Positions 25,391-38,500 of a stretch of DNA of 64,000 bases are shown here, in pieces; positions within the stretch are counted from its first letter, which is position 1, and each line of letters starts with the position of its first letter. Source of the DNA: Sabellastarte sp. h YS-2021 (Eukaryota > Annelida > Polychaeta > Sabellida > Sabellidae); assembly GCA_964017235.1 (NCBI GenBank), contig OZ024940.1:248001-312000 (forward strand), read 5' to 3'. Below the pieces are notes generated by a model. That model ran no database searches. It was not told the DNA's origin and saw only the letters and a list, made by a program, of their open reading frames with translations. A program made the position numbers and the translations under genes.

Positions 25391-26374
25391 CATTTAAAAT
25401 CAATGGGAAATACTGTTTCTGCTCATATCTGCCGATTTAAGGTCTTTAGACCCTACCCTGTTATATTGTATAGACTCAGACTGGACCCCTCTATCTATTG
25501 GTGGAAAAAAATTGGTGTCCCTCGGAACGACCAAATTTGGCGTACTCGGTGGTAAGGCATCTACACATGTATGACAAATTCCCCATTTAAAATCAATGGG
25601 AAATACTGTTTCTGCTCATATCTGCCGATTTAAGGTCTTTAGACCCTACCCTGTTATATTGTATAGACTCAGACTGGACCCCTCTATCTATTGGTGGAAA
25701 AAAATTGGTGTCCCTCGGAACGACCAAATTTGGCATACTCGGTGGTAAGGCATCTACACATGTATGACAAATTCCCCATTTAAAATCAATGGGAAATACT
25801 GTTTCTGCTCATATCTGCCGATTTAAGGTCTTTAGACCCTACCCTGTTATATTGTATAGACTCAGACTGGACCCCTCTATCTATTGGTGGAAAAAAATTG
25901 GTGTCCCTCGGCACGTCCAAATTTGGCGTACTCGGTGGTAAGGCAACTGTACTAGTGTGTATGCATGACAAATTCCCCATTTAAAATCAATGGGAAATAC
26001 TGTTTCTGCTCATATCTGCCAACTTAAGGTCTTTAGACCCTACCCTGTTATATTGTATAGACTCAGACTGGACCCCTATATCTATTAGTGGAAAAAAATT
26101 GGTGTCCCTCGGAACGACCAAATTTGGCAGACTCGGTGGTAAGGCATCTACACATGTATGACAAATTCCCCATTTAAAATCAATGGGAAATACTGTTTCT
26201 GCTCATATCTGCCGATTTAAGGTCTTTAGACCCTACCCTGTTATATTGTATAGACTCAGACTGGACCCCTCTATCTATTGGTGGAAAAAAATTGGTGTCC
26301 CTCGGAACGTCCAAATTTGGCATACTCGGTGGTAAGGCAACTGTACTAGTGTATATGCATGACAAATTCCCCAT

Positions 26375-26378
26375 TTAA
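26375..26378. repeat. Left TTAA target-site duplication
   Basis: The satellite reads CCAT-TTAA and is then followed by foreign sequence starting CCTCTT. An undisturbed paralogous site is present at 21666-21669, where TTAA is followed directly by AATC. Confidence 0.9.
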
Positions 26379-26590
26379 CCTCTTCACCACCAAGGGAGCA
26401 GTATTCTACTATACCGAAGGAAAATCCGGGATGAAGAGCTGACAGACAGTTTAGGTTGCTAAAACACACACCACAAGTGATTTACATTGTCCATAACGTC
26501 CTCGTACATAATATTTTAAATAGCGTATATCAGTATACCAAGACGTTTAATTCTACAGTGCTGAAGGAAAGCTGGCATATCATATGGGGG

Positions 26591-26609
26591 TGTCGACTGC
26601 TAGCCGACA
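26591..26609. repeat. Hairpin 1 inside the MITE
   Basis: TGTCGACT and AGCCGACA flank a GCT loop, with one mismatch in eight pairs. The same 20-nt motif recurs 47 bp downstream, so this is both a dyad and a direct repeat. Confidence 0.75.
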
Positions 26610-26635
26610 GACATGGTACTGTAGAATACACATTG

Positions 26636-26656
26636 CTGTCGACTGCTAGTCGACAG
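26636..26656. repeat. Hairpin 2 inside the MITE
   Basis: CTGTCGACT and AGTCGACAG form a perfect 9-bp inverted repeat around GCT, close to the right end of the element. Subterminal dyads of this kind often serve as transposase-binding sites; that role here is inference. Confidence 0.8.
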
Positions 26657-26673
26657 ATAAGGTCTTTAAGGGG

Positions 26674-26677
26674 TTAA
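26674..26677. repeat. Right TTAA target-site duplication
   Basis: The element ends AAGGGG, followed by TTAA and then AATCAATGGG, the normal start of the next monomer. Confidence 0.9.
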
Positions 26678-29600
26678 AATCAATGGGAAATACTTTTTCT
26701 GCTCATATCTGCCGATTTAAGGTCTTTAGACCCTACCCTGTTATATTGTATAGACTCAGACTGGACCCCTCTATCTATTGGTGGAAAAAATTGGTGTCCC
26801 TCGGAAGGACCAAATTTGGCGTACTCGGTGGTAAGGCATCTACACATGTATGACAAATTCCCCATTTAAAATCAATGGGAAATACTGTTTCTGCTCATAT
26901 CTGCCGATTTAAGGTCTTTAGACCCTACCCTGTTATATTGTATAGACTCAGACTGGACCCCTCTATCTATTGGTGGAAAAAAATTGGTGTCCCTCGGAAC
27001 GTCCAAATTTGGCGTACTCGGTGGTAAGGCAACTGTACTAGTGTATATGCATGACAAATTCCCCATTTAAAATCAATGGGAAATACTTTTTCTGCTCATA
27101 TCTGCCGATTTAAGGTCTTTAGACCCTACCCTGTTATATTGTATAGACTCAGACTGGACCCCTCTATCTATTGGTGGAAAAAATTGGTGTCCCTCGGAAC
27201 GACCAAATTTGGCGTACTCGGTGGTAAGGCATCTACACATGTATGACAAATTCCCCATTTAAAATCAATGGGAAATACTGTTTCTGCTCATATCTGCCGA
27301 TTTAAGGTCTTTAGACCCTACCCTGTTATATTGTATAGACTCAGACTGGACCCCTCTATTTATTGGTGGAAAAAAATTGGTGTCCCTCGGAACGACCAAA
27401 TTTGGCGTACTCGGTGGTAAGGCAACTGTACTAGTGTATATGCATGACAAATTCCCCATTTAAAATCAATGGGAAATACTGTGTCTGCTCATATCTGCCA
27501 ACTGAAGGTCTTTAGACCCTACCCTGTTATATTGTATAGACTCAGACTGGACCCCTCTATCTATTGGTGGAAAAAAATTGGTGTCCCTCGGAACGACCAA
27601 ATTTGGCATACTCGGTGGTAAGGCATCTACACATGTATGACAAATTCCCCATTTAAAATCAATGGGAAATACTGTTTCTGCTCATATCTGCCGATTTAAG
27701 GTCTTTAGACCCTACCCTGTTATATTGTATAGACTCAGACTGGACCCCTCTATCTATTGTTGGAAAAAAATTGGTGTCCCTCGGCACGTCCAAATTTGGC
27801 GTACTCGGTGGTAAGGCAACTGTACTAGTGTGTATGCATGACAAATTCCCCATTTAAAATCAATGGGAAATACTGTTTCTGCTCATATCTGCCAACTTAA
27901 GGTCTTTAGACCCTACCCTGTTATATTGTATAGACTCAGACTGGACCCCTATATCTATTAGTGGAAAAAAATTGGTGTCCCTCGGAACGACCAAATTTGG
28001 CAGACTCGGTGGTAAGGCATCTACACATGTATGACAAATTCCCCATTTAAAATCAATGGGAAATACTGTTTCTGCTCATATCTCCCGATTTATGGTCTTT
28101 AGACCCTACCCTGTTATATTGTATAGACTCAGACTGGACCCCTCTATCTATTGGTGGAAAAAAATTGGTGTCCCTCGGAAGGACCAAATTTGGCGTACTC
28201 GGTGGTAAGGCATCTACACATGTATGACAAATTCCCCATTTAAAATCAATGGGAAATACTGTTTCTGCTCATATGTGCCGATTTAAGGTCTTTAGACCCT
28301 ACCCTGTTATATTGTATAGACTCAGACTGGACCCCGCTATCTATTGGTGGAAAAAAATTGGTGTCCCTCGGAACGTCCAAATTTGGCGTACTCGGTGGTA
28401 AGGCAACTGTACTAGTGTGTATGCATGACAAATTCCCCATTTAAAATCAATGGGAAATACTGTTTCTGCTCATATCTGCCAACTTAAGGTCTTTAGACCC
28501 TACCCTGTTACATTGTATAGACTCAGACTGGACCCCTATATCTATTGGTGGAAAAAAATTGGTGTCCCTCGGAACGACCAAATTTGGCAGACTCGGTGGT
28601 AAGGCATCTACACATGTATGACAAATTCCCCATTTAAAATCAATGGGAAATACTGTTTCTGCTCATATCTGCCGATTTAAGGTCTTTAGACCCTACCCTG
28701 TTATATTGTATAGACTCAGACTGGACCCCTCTATCTATTGGTGGAAAAAAATTGGTGTCCCTCGGAACGACCAAATTTGGCATACTCGTTGGTAAGGCAA
28801 CTGTACTAGTGTGTATGCATGACAAATTCCCCATTTAAAATCAATGGGAAATACTGTTTCTGCTCATATCTGCCGATTTAAGGTCTTTAGACCCTACCCT
28901 GTTATATTGTATAGACTCAGACTGGACCCCTCTATCTATTGGTGGAAAAAAATTGGTGTCCCTCGGAACGACCAAATTTGGCGTACTCGGTGGTAAGGCA
29001 TCTACACATGTATGACAAATTCCCCATTTAAAATCAATGGGAAATACTGTTTCTGCTCATATCTGCCGATTTAAGGTCTTTAGACCCTACCCTGTTATAT
29101 TGTATAGACTCAGACTGGACCCCTCTATCTATTGGTGGAAAAAAATTGGTGTCCCTCGGAACGTCCAAATTTGGCGTACTCGGTGGTAAGGCAACTGTAC
29201 TAGTGTATATGCATGACAAATTCCCCATTTAAAATCAATGAGAAATACTTTTTCTGCTCATATCTGCCGATTTAAGGTCTTTAGACCCTACCCTGTGATA
29301 TTGTATAGACTCAGACTGGACCCCTCTATCTATTGGTGGAAAAAATTGGTGTCCCTCGGAACGACCAAATTTGGCGTACTCAGTGGTAAGGCATCTACAC
29401 ATGTATGACAAATTCCCCATTTAAAATCAATGGGAAATACTGTTTCTGCTCATATCTGCCGATTTAAGGTCTTTAGACCCTACCCTGTTATATTGTATAG
29501 ACTCAGACTGGACCCCTCTATCTATTGGTGGAAAAAAATTGGTGTCCCTCGGAACGACCAAATTTGGCGTACTCGATGGTAAGGCAACTGTACTAGTGTG

Positions 29601-32600
29601 TATGCATGACAAATTCCCCATTTAAAATCAATGGGAAATACTGTGTCTGCTCATATCTGCCAACTGAAGGTCTTTAGACCCTACCCTGTTATATTGTATA
29701 GACTCAGACTGGACCCCTCTATCTATTGGTGGAAAAAAATTGGTGTCCCTCGGAACGACCAAATTTGGCATACTCGGTGGTAAGGCATCTACACATGTAT
29801 GACAAATTCCCCATTTAAAATCAATGGGAAATACTGTTTCTGCTCATATCTGCCGATTTAAGGTCTTTAGACCCTACCCTGTTATATTGTATAGACTCAG
29901 ACTGGACCCCTCTATCTATTGTTGGAAAAAAATTGGTGTCCCTCGGCACGTCCAAAGTTGGCGTACTCGGTGGTAAGGCAACTGTACTAGTGTGTATGCA
30001 TGACAAATTCCCCATTTAAAATCAATGGGAAATACTGTTTCTGCTCATATCTGCCAACTTAAGGTCTTTAGACCCTACCCTGTTATATTGTATAGACTCA
30101 GACTGGACCCCTATATCTATTAGTGGAAAAAAATTGGTGTCCCTCGGAACGACCAAATTTGGCAGACTCGGTGGTAAGGCATCTACACATGTATGACAAA
30201 TTCCCCATTTAAAATCAATGGGAAATACTGTTTCTGCTCATATCTGCCGATTTAAGGTCTTTAGACCCTACCCTGTTATATTGTATAGACTCAGACTGGA
30301 CCCCTCTATCTATTGGTGGAAAAAAATTGGTGTCCCTCGGAACGTCCAAATTTGGCATACTCGGTGGTAAGGCAACTGTACTAGTGTATATGCATGACAA
30401 ATTCCCCATTTAAAATCAATGGGAAATACTTTTTCTGCTCATATCTGCCGATTTAAGGTCTTTAGACCCTACCCTGTTATATTGTATAGACTCAGACTGG
30501 ACCCCTCTATCTATTGGTGGAAAAAATTGGTGTCCCTCGGAAGGACCAAATTTGGCGTACTCGGTGGTAAGGCATCTACACATGTATGACAAATTCCCCA
30601 TTTAAAATCAATGGGAAATACTGTTTCTGCTCATATCTGCCGATTTAAGGTCTTTAGACCCTACCCTGTTATATTGTATAGACTCAGACTGGACCCCTCT
30701 ATCTATTGGTGGAAAAAAATTGGTGTCCCTCGGAACGTCCAAATTTGGCGTACTCGGTGGTAAGGCAACTGTACTAGTGTATATGCATGACAAATTCCCT
30801 ATTTAAAATCAATGGGAAATACTTTTTCTGCTCATATCTGCCGATTTAAGGTCTTTAGACCCTACCCTGTTATATTGTATAGACTCAGACTGGACCCCTC
30901 TATCTATTGGTGGAAAAAATTGGTGTCCCTCGGAAGGACCAAATTTGGCGTACTCGGTGGTAAGGCATCTACACATGTATGACAAATTCCCCATTTAAAA
31001 TCAATGGGAAATACTGTTTCTGCTCATATCTGCCGATTTAAGGTCTTTAGACCCTACCCTGTTATATTGTATAGACTCAGACTGGACCCCTCTATCTATT
31101 GGTGGAAAAAAATTGGTGTCCCTCGGAACGTCCAAATTTGGCGTACTCGGTGGTAAGGCAACTGTACTAGTGTATATGCATGACAAATTCCCCATTTAAA
31201 ATCAATGGGAAATACTTTTTCTGCTCATATCTGCCGATTTAAGGTCTTTAGACCCTACCCTGTTATATTGTATAGACTCAGACTGGACCCCTCTATCTAT
31301 TGGTGGAAAAAATTGGTGTCCCTCGGAACGACCAAATTTGGCGTACTCGGTGGTAAGGCATCTACACATGTATGACAAATTCCCCATTTAAAATCAATGG
31401 GAAATACTGTTTCTGCTCATATCTGCCGATTTAAGGTCTTTAGACCCTACCCTGTTATATTGTATAGACTCAGACTGGACCCCTCTATTTATTGGTGCGA
31501 AAAAATTGGTGTCCCTCGGAACGACCAAATTTGGCATACTCGTTGGTAAGGCAACTGTACTAGTGTGTATGCATGACAAATTCCCCATTTAAAATCAATG
31601 GGAAATACTGTGTCTGCTCATATCTGCCAACTGAAGGTCTTTAGACCCTACCCTGTTATATTGTATAGACTCAGACTGGACCCCTCTATCTATTGGTGGA
31701 AAAAAATTGGTGTCCCTCGGAACGACCAAATTTGGCATACTCGGTGGTAAGGCATCTACACATGTATGACAAATTCCCCATTTAAAATCAATGGGAAATA
31801 CTGTTTCTGCTCATATCTGCCGATTTAAGGTCTTTAGACCCTACCCTGTTATATTGTATAGACTCAGACTGGACCCCTCTATCTATTGTTGGAAAAAAAT
31901 TGGTGTCCCTCGGCACGTCCAAATTTGGCGTACTCGGTGGTAAGGCAACTGTACTAGTGTGTATGCATGACAAATTCCCCATTTAAAATCAATGGGAAAT
32001 ACTGTTTCTGCTCATATCTGCCAACTTAAGGTCTTTAGACCCTACCCTGTTATATTGTATAGACTCAGACTGGACCCCTATATCTATTAGTGGAAAAAAA
32101 TTGGTGTCCCTCGGAACGACCAAATTTGGCAGACTCGGTGGTAAGGCATCTACACATGTATGACAAATTCCCCATTTAAAATCAATGGGAAATACTGTTT
32201 CTGCTCATATCTCCCGATTTATGGTCTTTAGACCCTACCCTGTTATATTGTATAGACTCAGACTGGACCCCTCTATCTATTGGTGGAAAAAAATTGGTGT
32301 CCCTCGGAAGGACCAAATTTGGCGTACTCGGTGGTAAGGCATCTACACATGTATGACAAATTCCCCATTTAAAATCAATGGGAAATACTGTTTCTGCTCA
32401 TATGTGCCGATTTAAGGTCTTTAGACCCTACCCTGTTATATTGTATAGACTCAGACTGGACCCCGCTATCTATTGGTGGAAAAAAATTGGTGTCCCTCGG
32501 AACGTCCAAATTTGGCGTACTCGGTGGTAAGGCAACTGTACTAGTGTGTATGCATGACAAATTCCCCATTTAAAATCAATGGGAAATACTGTTTCTGCTC

Positions 32601-35511
32601 ATATCTGCCAACTTAAGGTCTTTAGACCCTACCCTGTTACATTGTATAGACTCAGACTGGACCCCTATATCTATTGGTGGAAAAAAATTGGTGTCCCTCG
32701 GAACGACCAAATTTGGCATACTCGGTGGTAAGGCATCTACACATGTATGACAAATTCCCCATTTAAAATCAATGGGAAATACTGTTTCTGCTCATATCTG
32801 CCGATTTAAGGTCTTTAGACCCTACCCTGTTATATTGTATAGACTCAGACTGGACCCCTCTATCTATTGGTGGAAAAAATTGGTGTCCCTCGGAACGACC
32901 AAATTTGGCGTACTCGGTGGTAAGGCATCTACACATGTATGACAAATTCCCCATTTAAAATCAATGGGAAATACTGTTTCTGCTCATATCTGCCGATTTA
33001 AGGTCTTTAGACCCTACCCTGTTATATTGTATAGACTCAGACTGGACCCCTCTATTTATTGGTGGAAAAAAATTGGTGTCCCTCGGAACGACCAAATTTG
33101 GCATACTCGTTGGTAAGGCAACTGTACTAGTGTGTATGCATGACAAATTCCCCATTTAAAATCAATGGGAAATACTGTGTCTGCTCATATCTGCCAACTG
33201 AAGGTCTTTAGACCCTACCCTGTTATATTGTATAGACTCAGACTGGACCCCTCTATCTATTGGTGGAAAAAAATTGGTGTCCCTCGGAACGACCAAATTT
33301 GGCATACTCGGTGGTAAGGCATCTACACATGTATGACAAATTCCCCATTTAAAATCAATGGGAAATACTGTTTCTGCTCATATCTGCCGATTTAAGGTCT
33401 TTAGACCCTACCCTGTTATATTGTATAGACTCAGACTGGACCCCTCTATCTATTGTTGGAAAAAAATTGGTGTCCCTCGGCACGTCCAAATTTGGCGTAC
33501 TCGGTGGTAAGGCAACTGTACTAGTGTGTATGCATGACAAATTCCCCATTTAAAATCAATGGGAAATACTGTTTCTGCTCATATCTGCCAACTTAAGGTC
33601 TTTAGACCCTACCCTGTTATATTGTATAGACTCAGACTGGACCCCTATATCTATTAGTGGAAAAAAATTGGTGTCCCTCGGAACGACCAAATTTGGCAGA
33701 CTCGGTGGTAAGGCATCTACACATGTATGACAAATTCCCCATTTAAAATCAATGGGAAATACTGTTTCTGCTCATATCTCCCGATTTATGGTCTTTAGAC
33801 CCTACCCTGTTATATTGTATAGACTCAGACTGGACCCCTCTATCTATTGGTGGAAAAAAATTGGTGTCCCTCGGAAGGACCAAATTTGGCGTACTCGGTG
33901 GTAAGGCATCTACACATGTATGACAAATTCCCCATTTAAAATCAATGGGAAATACTGTTTCTGCTCATATGTGCCGATTTAAGGTCTTTAGACCCTACCC
34001 TGTTATATTGTATAGACTCAGACTGGACCCCGCTATCTATTGGTGGAAAAAAATTGGTGTCCCTCGGAACGTCCAAATTTGGCGTACTCGGTGGTAAGGC
34101 AACTGTACTAGTGTGTATGCATGACAAATTCCCCATTTAAAATCAATGGGAAATACTGTTTCTGCTCATATCTGCCAACTTAAGGTCTTTAGACCCTACC
34201 CTGTTACATTGTATAGACTCAGACTGGACCCCTATATCTATTGGTGGAAAAAAATTGGTGTCCCTCGGAACGACCAAATTTGGCAGACTCGGTGGTAAGG
34301 CATCTACACATGTATGACAAATTCCCCATTTAAAATCAATGGGAAATACTGTTTCTGCTCATATCTGCCGATTTAAGGTCTTTAGACCCTACCCTGTTAT
34401 ATTGTATAGACTCAGACTGGACCCCTCTATCTATTGGTGGAAAAAAATTGGTGTCCCTCGGAACGACCAAATTTGGCATACTCGTTGGTAAGGCAACTGT
34501 ACTAGTGTGTATGCATGACAAATTCCCCATTTAAAATCAATGGGAAATACTGTTTCTGCTCATATCTGCCGATTTAAGGTCTTTAGACCCTACCCTGTTA
34601 TATTGTATAGACTCAGACTGGACCCCTCTATCTATTGGTGGAAAAAAATTGGTGTCCCTCGGAACGACCAAATTTGGCGTACTCGGTGGTAAGGCATCTA
34701 CACATGTATGACAAATTCCCCATTTAAAATCAATGGGAAATACTGTTTCTGCTCATATCTGCCGATTTAAGGTCTTTAGACCCTACCCTGTTATATTGTA
34801 TAGACTCAGACTGGACCCCTCTATCTATTGGTGGAAAAAAATTGGTGTCCCTCGGAACGACCAAATTTGGCATACTCGGTGGTAAGGCATCTACACATGT
34901 ATGACAAATTCCCCATTTAAAATCAATGGGAAATACTGTTTCTGCTCATATCTGCCGATTTAAGGTCTTTAGACCCTACCCTGTTATATTGTATAGACTC
35001 AGACTGGACCCCTCTATCTATTGGTGGAAAAAAATTGGTGTCCCTCGGCACGTCCAAATTTGGCGTACTCGGTGGTAAGGCAACTGTACTAGTGTGTATG
35101 CATGACAAATTCCCCATTTAAAATCAATGGGAAATACTGTTTCTGCTCATATCTGCCAACTTAAGGTCTTTAGACCCTACCCTGTTATATTGTATAGACT
35201 CAGACTGGACCCCTATATCTATTAGTGGAAAAAAATTGGTGTCCCTCGGAACGACCAAATTTGGCAGACTCGGTGGTAAGGCATCTACACATGTATGACA
35301 AATTCCCCATTTAAAATCAATGGGAAATACTGTTTCTGCTCATATCTGCCGATTTAAGGTCTTTAGACCCTACCCTGTTATATTGTATAGACTCAGACTG
35401 GACCCCTCTATCTATTGGTGGAAAAAAATTGGTGTCCCTCGGAACGTCCAAATTTGGCATACTCGGTGGTAAGGCAACTGTACTAGTGTATATGCATGAC
35501 AAATTCCCCAT
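26678..35511. repeat. Satellite array, middle segment between the two transposon copies
   Basis: This is the same satellite, resuming in register right after the TTAA that closes the first transposon. The first monomer is S192 at 26680, and the segment ends in an L monomer starting at 35317. It is mostly mosaic L-S dimers and belongs to the two tandem 9137-bp blocks. It introduces variants not seen in the first 23 kb: AATGAGAAAT, CCTGTGATATTG and CTCAGTGG together in the monomer at 29235, CTCGATGG in the L monomer at 29427, and CCAAAGTTGG at 29952. No gene is visible. Confidence 0.98.
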
Positions 35512-38500
35512 TTAACCTCTTCACCACCAAGGGAGCAGTATTCTACTATACCGAAGGAAAATCCGGGATGAAGAGCTGACAGACAGTTTAGGTTGCTAAA
35601 ACACACACCACAAGTGATTTACATTGTCCATAACGTCCTCGTACATAATATTTTAAATAGCGTATATCAGTATACCAAGACGTTTAATTCTACAGTGCTG
35701 AAGGAAAGCTGGCATATCATATGGGGGTGTCGACTGCTAGCCGACAGACATGGTACTGTAGAATACACATTGCTGTCGACTGCTAGTCGACAGATAAGGT
35801 CTTTAAGGGGTTAAAATCAATGGGAAATACTTTTTCTGCTCATATCTGCCGATTTAAGGTCTTTAGACCCTACCCTGTTATATTGTATAGACTCAGACTG
35901 GACCCCTCTATCTATTGGTGGAAAAAATTGGTGTCCCTCGGAAGGACCAAATTTGGCGTACTCGGTGGTAAGGCATCTACACATGTATGACAAATTCCCC
36001 ATTTAAAATCAATGGGAAATACTGTTTCTGCTCATATCTGCCGATTTAAGGTCTTTAGACCCTACCCTGTTATATTGTATAGACTCAGACTGGACCCCTC
36101 TATCTATTGGTGGAAAAAAATTGGTGTCCCTCGGAACGTCCAAATTTGGCGTACTCGGTGGTAAGGCAACTGTACTAGTGTATATGCATGACAAATTCCC
36201 CATTTAAAATCAATGGGAAATACTTTTTCTGCTCATATCTGCCGATTTAAGGTCTTTAGACCCTACCCTGTTATATTGTATAGACTCAGACTGGACCCCT
36301 CTATCTATTGGTGGAAAAAATTGGTGTCCCTCGGAACGACCAAATTTGGCGTACTCGGTGGTAAGGCATCTACACATGTATGACAAATTCCCCATTTAAA
36401 ATCAATGGGAAATACTGTTTCTGCTCATATCTGCCGATTTAAGGTCTTTAGACCCTACCCTGTTATATTGTATAGACTCAGACTGGACCCCTCTATTTAT
36501 TGGTGGAAAAAAATTGGTGTCCCTCGGAACGACCAAATTTGGCGTACTCGGTGGTAAGGCAACTGTACTAGTGTATATGCATGACAAATTCCCCATTTAA
36601 AATCAATGGGAAATACTGTGTCTGCTCATATCTGCCAACTGAAGGTCTTTAGACCCTACCCTGTTATATTGTATAGACTCAGACTGGACCCCTCTATCTA
36701 TTGGTGGAAAAAAATTGGTGTCCCTCGGAACGACCAAATTTGGCATACTCGGTGGTAAGGCATCTACACATGTATGACAAATTCCCCATTTAAAATCAAT
36801 GGGAAATACTGTTTCTGCTCATATCTGCCGATTTAAGGTCTTTAGACCCTACCCTGTTATATTGTATAGACTCAGACTGGACCCCTCTATCTATTGTTGG
36901 AAAAAAATTGGTGTCCCTCGGCACGTCCAAATTTGGCGTACTCGGTGGTAAGGCAACTGTACTAGTGTGTATGCATGACAAATTCCCCATTTAAAATCAA
37001 TGGGAAATACTGTTTCTGCTCATATCTGCCAACTTAAGGTCTTTAGACCCTACCCTGTTATATTGTATAGACTCAGACTGGACCCCTATATCTATTAGTG
37101 GAAAAAAATTGGTGTCCCTCGGAACGACCAAATTTGGCAGACTCGGTGGTAAGGCATCTACACATGTATGACAAATTCCCCATTTAAAATCAATGGGAAA
37201 TACTGTTTCTGCTCATATCTCCCGATTTATGGTCTTTAGACCCTACCCTGTTATATTGTATAGACTCAGACTGGACCCCTCTATCTATTGGTGGAAAAAA
37301 ATTGGTGTCCCTCGGAAGGACCAAATTTGGCGTACTCGGTGGTAAGGCATCTACACATGTATGACAAATTCCCCATTTAAAATCAATGGGAAATACTGTT
37401 TCTGCTCATATGTGCCGATTTAAGGTCTTTAGACCCTACCCTGTTATATTGTATAGACTCAGACTGGACCCCGCTATCTATTGGTGGAAAAAAATTGGTG
37501 TCCCTCGGAACGTCCAAATTTGGCGTACTCGGTGGTAAGGCAACTGTACTAGTGTGTATGCATGACAAATTCCCCATTTAAAATCAATGGGAAATACTGT
37601 TTCTGCTCATATCTGCCAACTTAAGGTCTTTAGACCCTACCCTGTTACATTGTATAGACTCAGACTGGACCCCTATATCTATTGGTGGAAAAAAATTGGT
37701 GTCCCTCGGAACGACCAAATTTGGCAGACTCGGTGGTAAGGCATCTACACATGTATGACAAATTCCCCATTTAAAATCAATGGGAAATACTGTTTCTGCT
37801 CATATCTGCCGATTTAAGGTCTTTAGACCCTACCCTGTTATATTGTATAGACTCAGACTGGACCCCTCTATCTATTGGTGGAAAAAAATTGGTGTCCCTC
37901 GGAACGACCAAATTTGGCATACTCGTTGGTAAGGCAACTGTACTAGTGTGTATGCATGACAAATTCCCCATTTAAAATCAATGGGAAATACTGTTTCTGC
38001 TCATATCTGCCGATTTAAGGTCTTTAGACCCTACCCTGTTATATTGTATAGACTCAGACTGGACCCCTCTATCTATTGGTGGAAAAAAATTGGTGTCCCT
38101 CGGAACGACCAAATTTGGCGTACTCGGTGGTAAGGCATCTACACATGTATGACAAATTCCCCATTTAAAATCAATGGGAAATACTGTTTCTGCTCATATC
38201 TGCCGATTTAAGGTCTTTAGACCCTACCCTGTTATATTGTATAGACTCAGACTGGACCCCTCTATCTATTGGTGGAAAAAAATTGGTGTCCCTCGGAACG
38301 TCCAAATTTGGCGTACTCGGTGGTAAGGCAACTGTACTAGTGTATATGCATGACAAATTCCCCATTTAAAATCAATGAGAAATACTTTTTCTGCTCATAT
38401 CTGCCGATTTAAGGTCTTTAGACCCTACCCTGTGATATTGTATAGACTCAGACTGGACCCCTCTATCTATTGGTGGAAAAAATTGGTGTCCCTCGGAACG

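Larger units (their letters stand above)
1..26374. repeat. Satellite array, left segment (201/193/192-bp monomers)
   Basis: Continuous head-to-tail satellite with no unrelated sequence. Taking each monomer from TCAATGGG, starts fall at 65, 266, 459, 652, 845, 1046, 1247, 1439 and so on. L monomers (201 bp) end in an ACTGTACTAGTG block with ATGCAT. S monomers lack 8 bp there and read TCTACACATGTATG. S192 has six A instead of seven in the A-tract and nearly always carries ACTTTTT instead of ACTGTTT near its start. L and S mostly alternate as 393-394-bp dimers. All monomers share one orientation. The stretch holds two and a half copies of a 38-39-monomer HOR. No gene is visible. A centromeric or heterochromatic role is inference from structure alone. 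Confidence 0.98.
26379..26673. mobile_element. 295-bp piggyBac-like non-autonomous transposon (MITE), copy 1
   Basis: This 295-bp non-satellite sequence lies between two TTAA tetranucleotides. Removing the element and one TTAA restores the normal satellite junction exactly. The ends are CCTCTT on the left and AAGGGG on the right, a short terminal inverted repeat with one mismatch. TTAA target and CCY...RGG ends are the pattern of the piggyBac superfamily. Kolobok elements also use TTAA but usually end differently. Further inside, GTATTCTAC (26401-26409) is inverted as GTAGAATAC (26621-26629). No transposase is encoded; a 73-codon plus-strand frame at 26456-26677 has no recognisable domain. 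It would have been moved by a transposase encoded elsewhere. The orientation is not defined. Confidence 0.85.
21672..30808. repeat. 9137-bp segmental duplication, copy 1
   Basis: This block holds 45 monomers plus a 299-bp insertion (295-bp element and one extra TTAA). Every landmark recurs exactly 9137 bp downstream: the transposon (26379/35516), CCAAAGTTGG (29952/39089), TTCCCTATTT (near 30796/39933) and GGTGCGAAAA (near 22358/31495). The second copy starts at 30809, with no gap. I see no differences in the stretches I compared. Confidence 0.92.

Noticed and set aside
26275..26469. 64-codon minus-strand frame across the left MITE border (also 35412-35606)
   Set aside because: It joins MITE and satellite sequence by the accident of insertion; no recognisable product.
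26456..26677. 73-codon plus-strand open frame in the MITE (also 35593-35814)
   Set aside because: It runs into the TTAA and is ended by chance at the element boundary. It has no transposase-like features, and its two copies come from duplication, so there is no evidence of coding selection.
35516..35810. Second, independent MITE insertion
   Set aside because: The site, flanking monomers and sequence are the same as copy 1, exactly 9137 bp away, so segmental duplication explains it.
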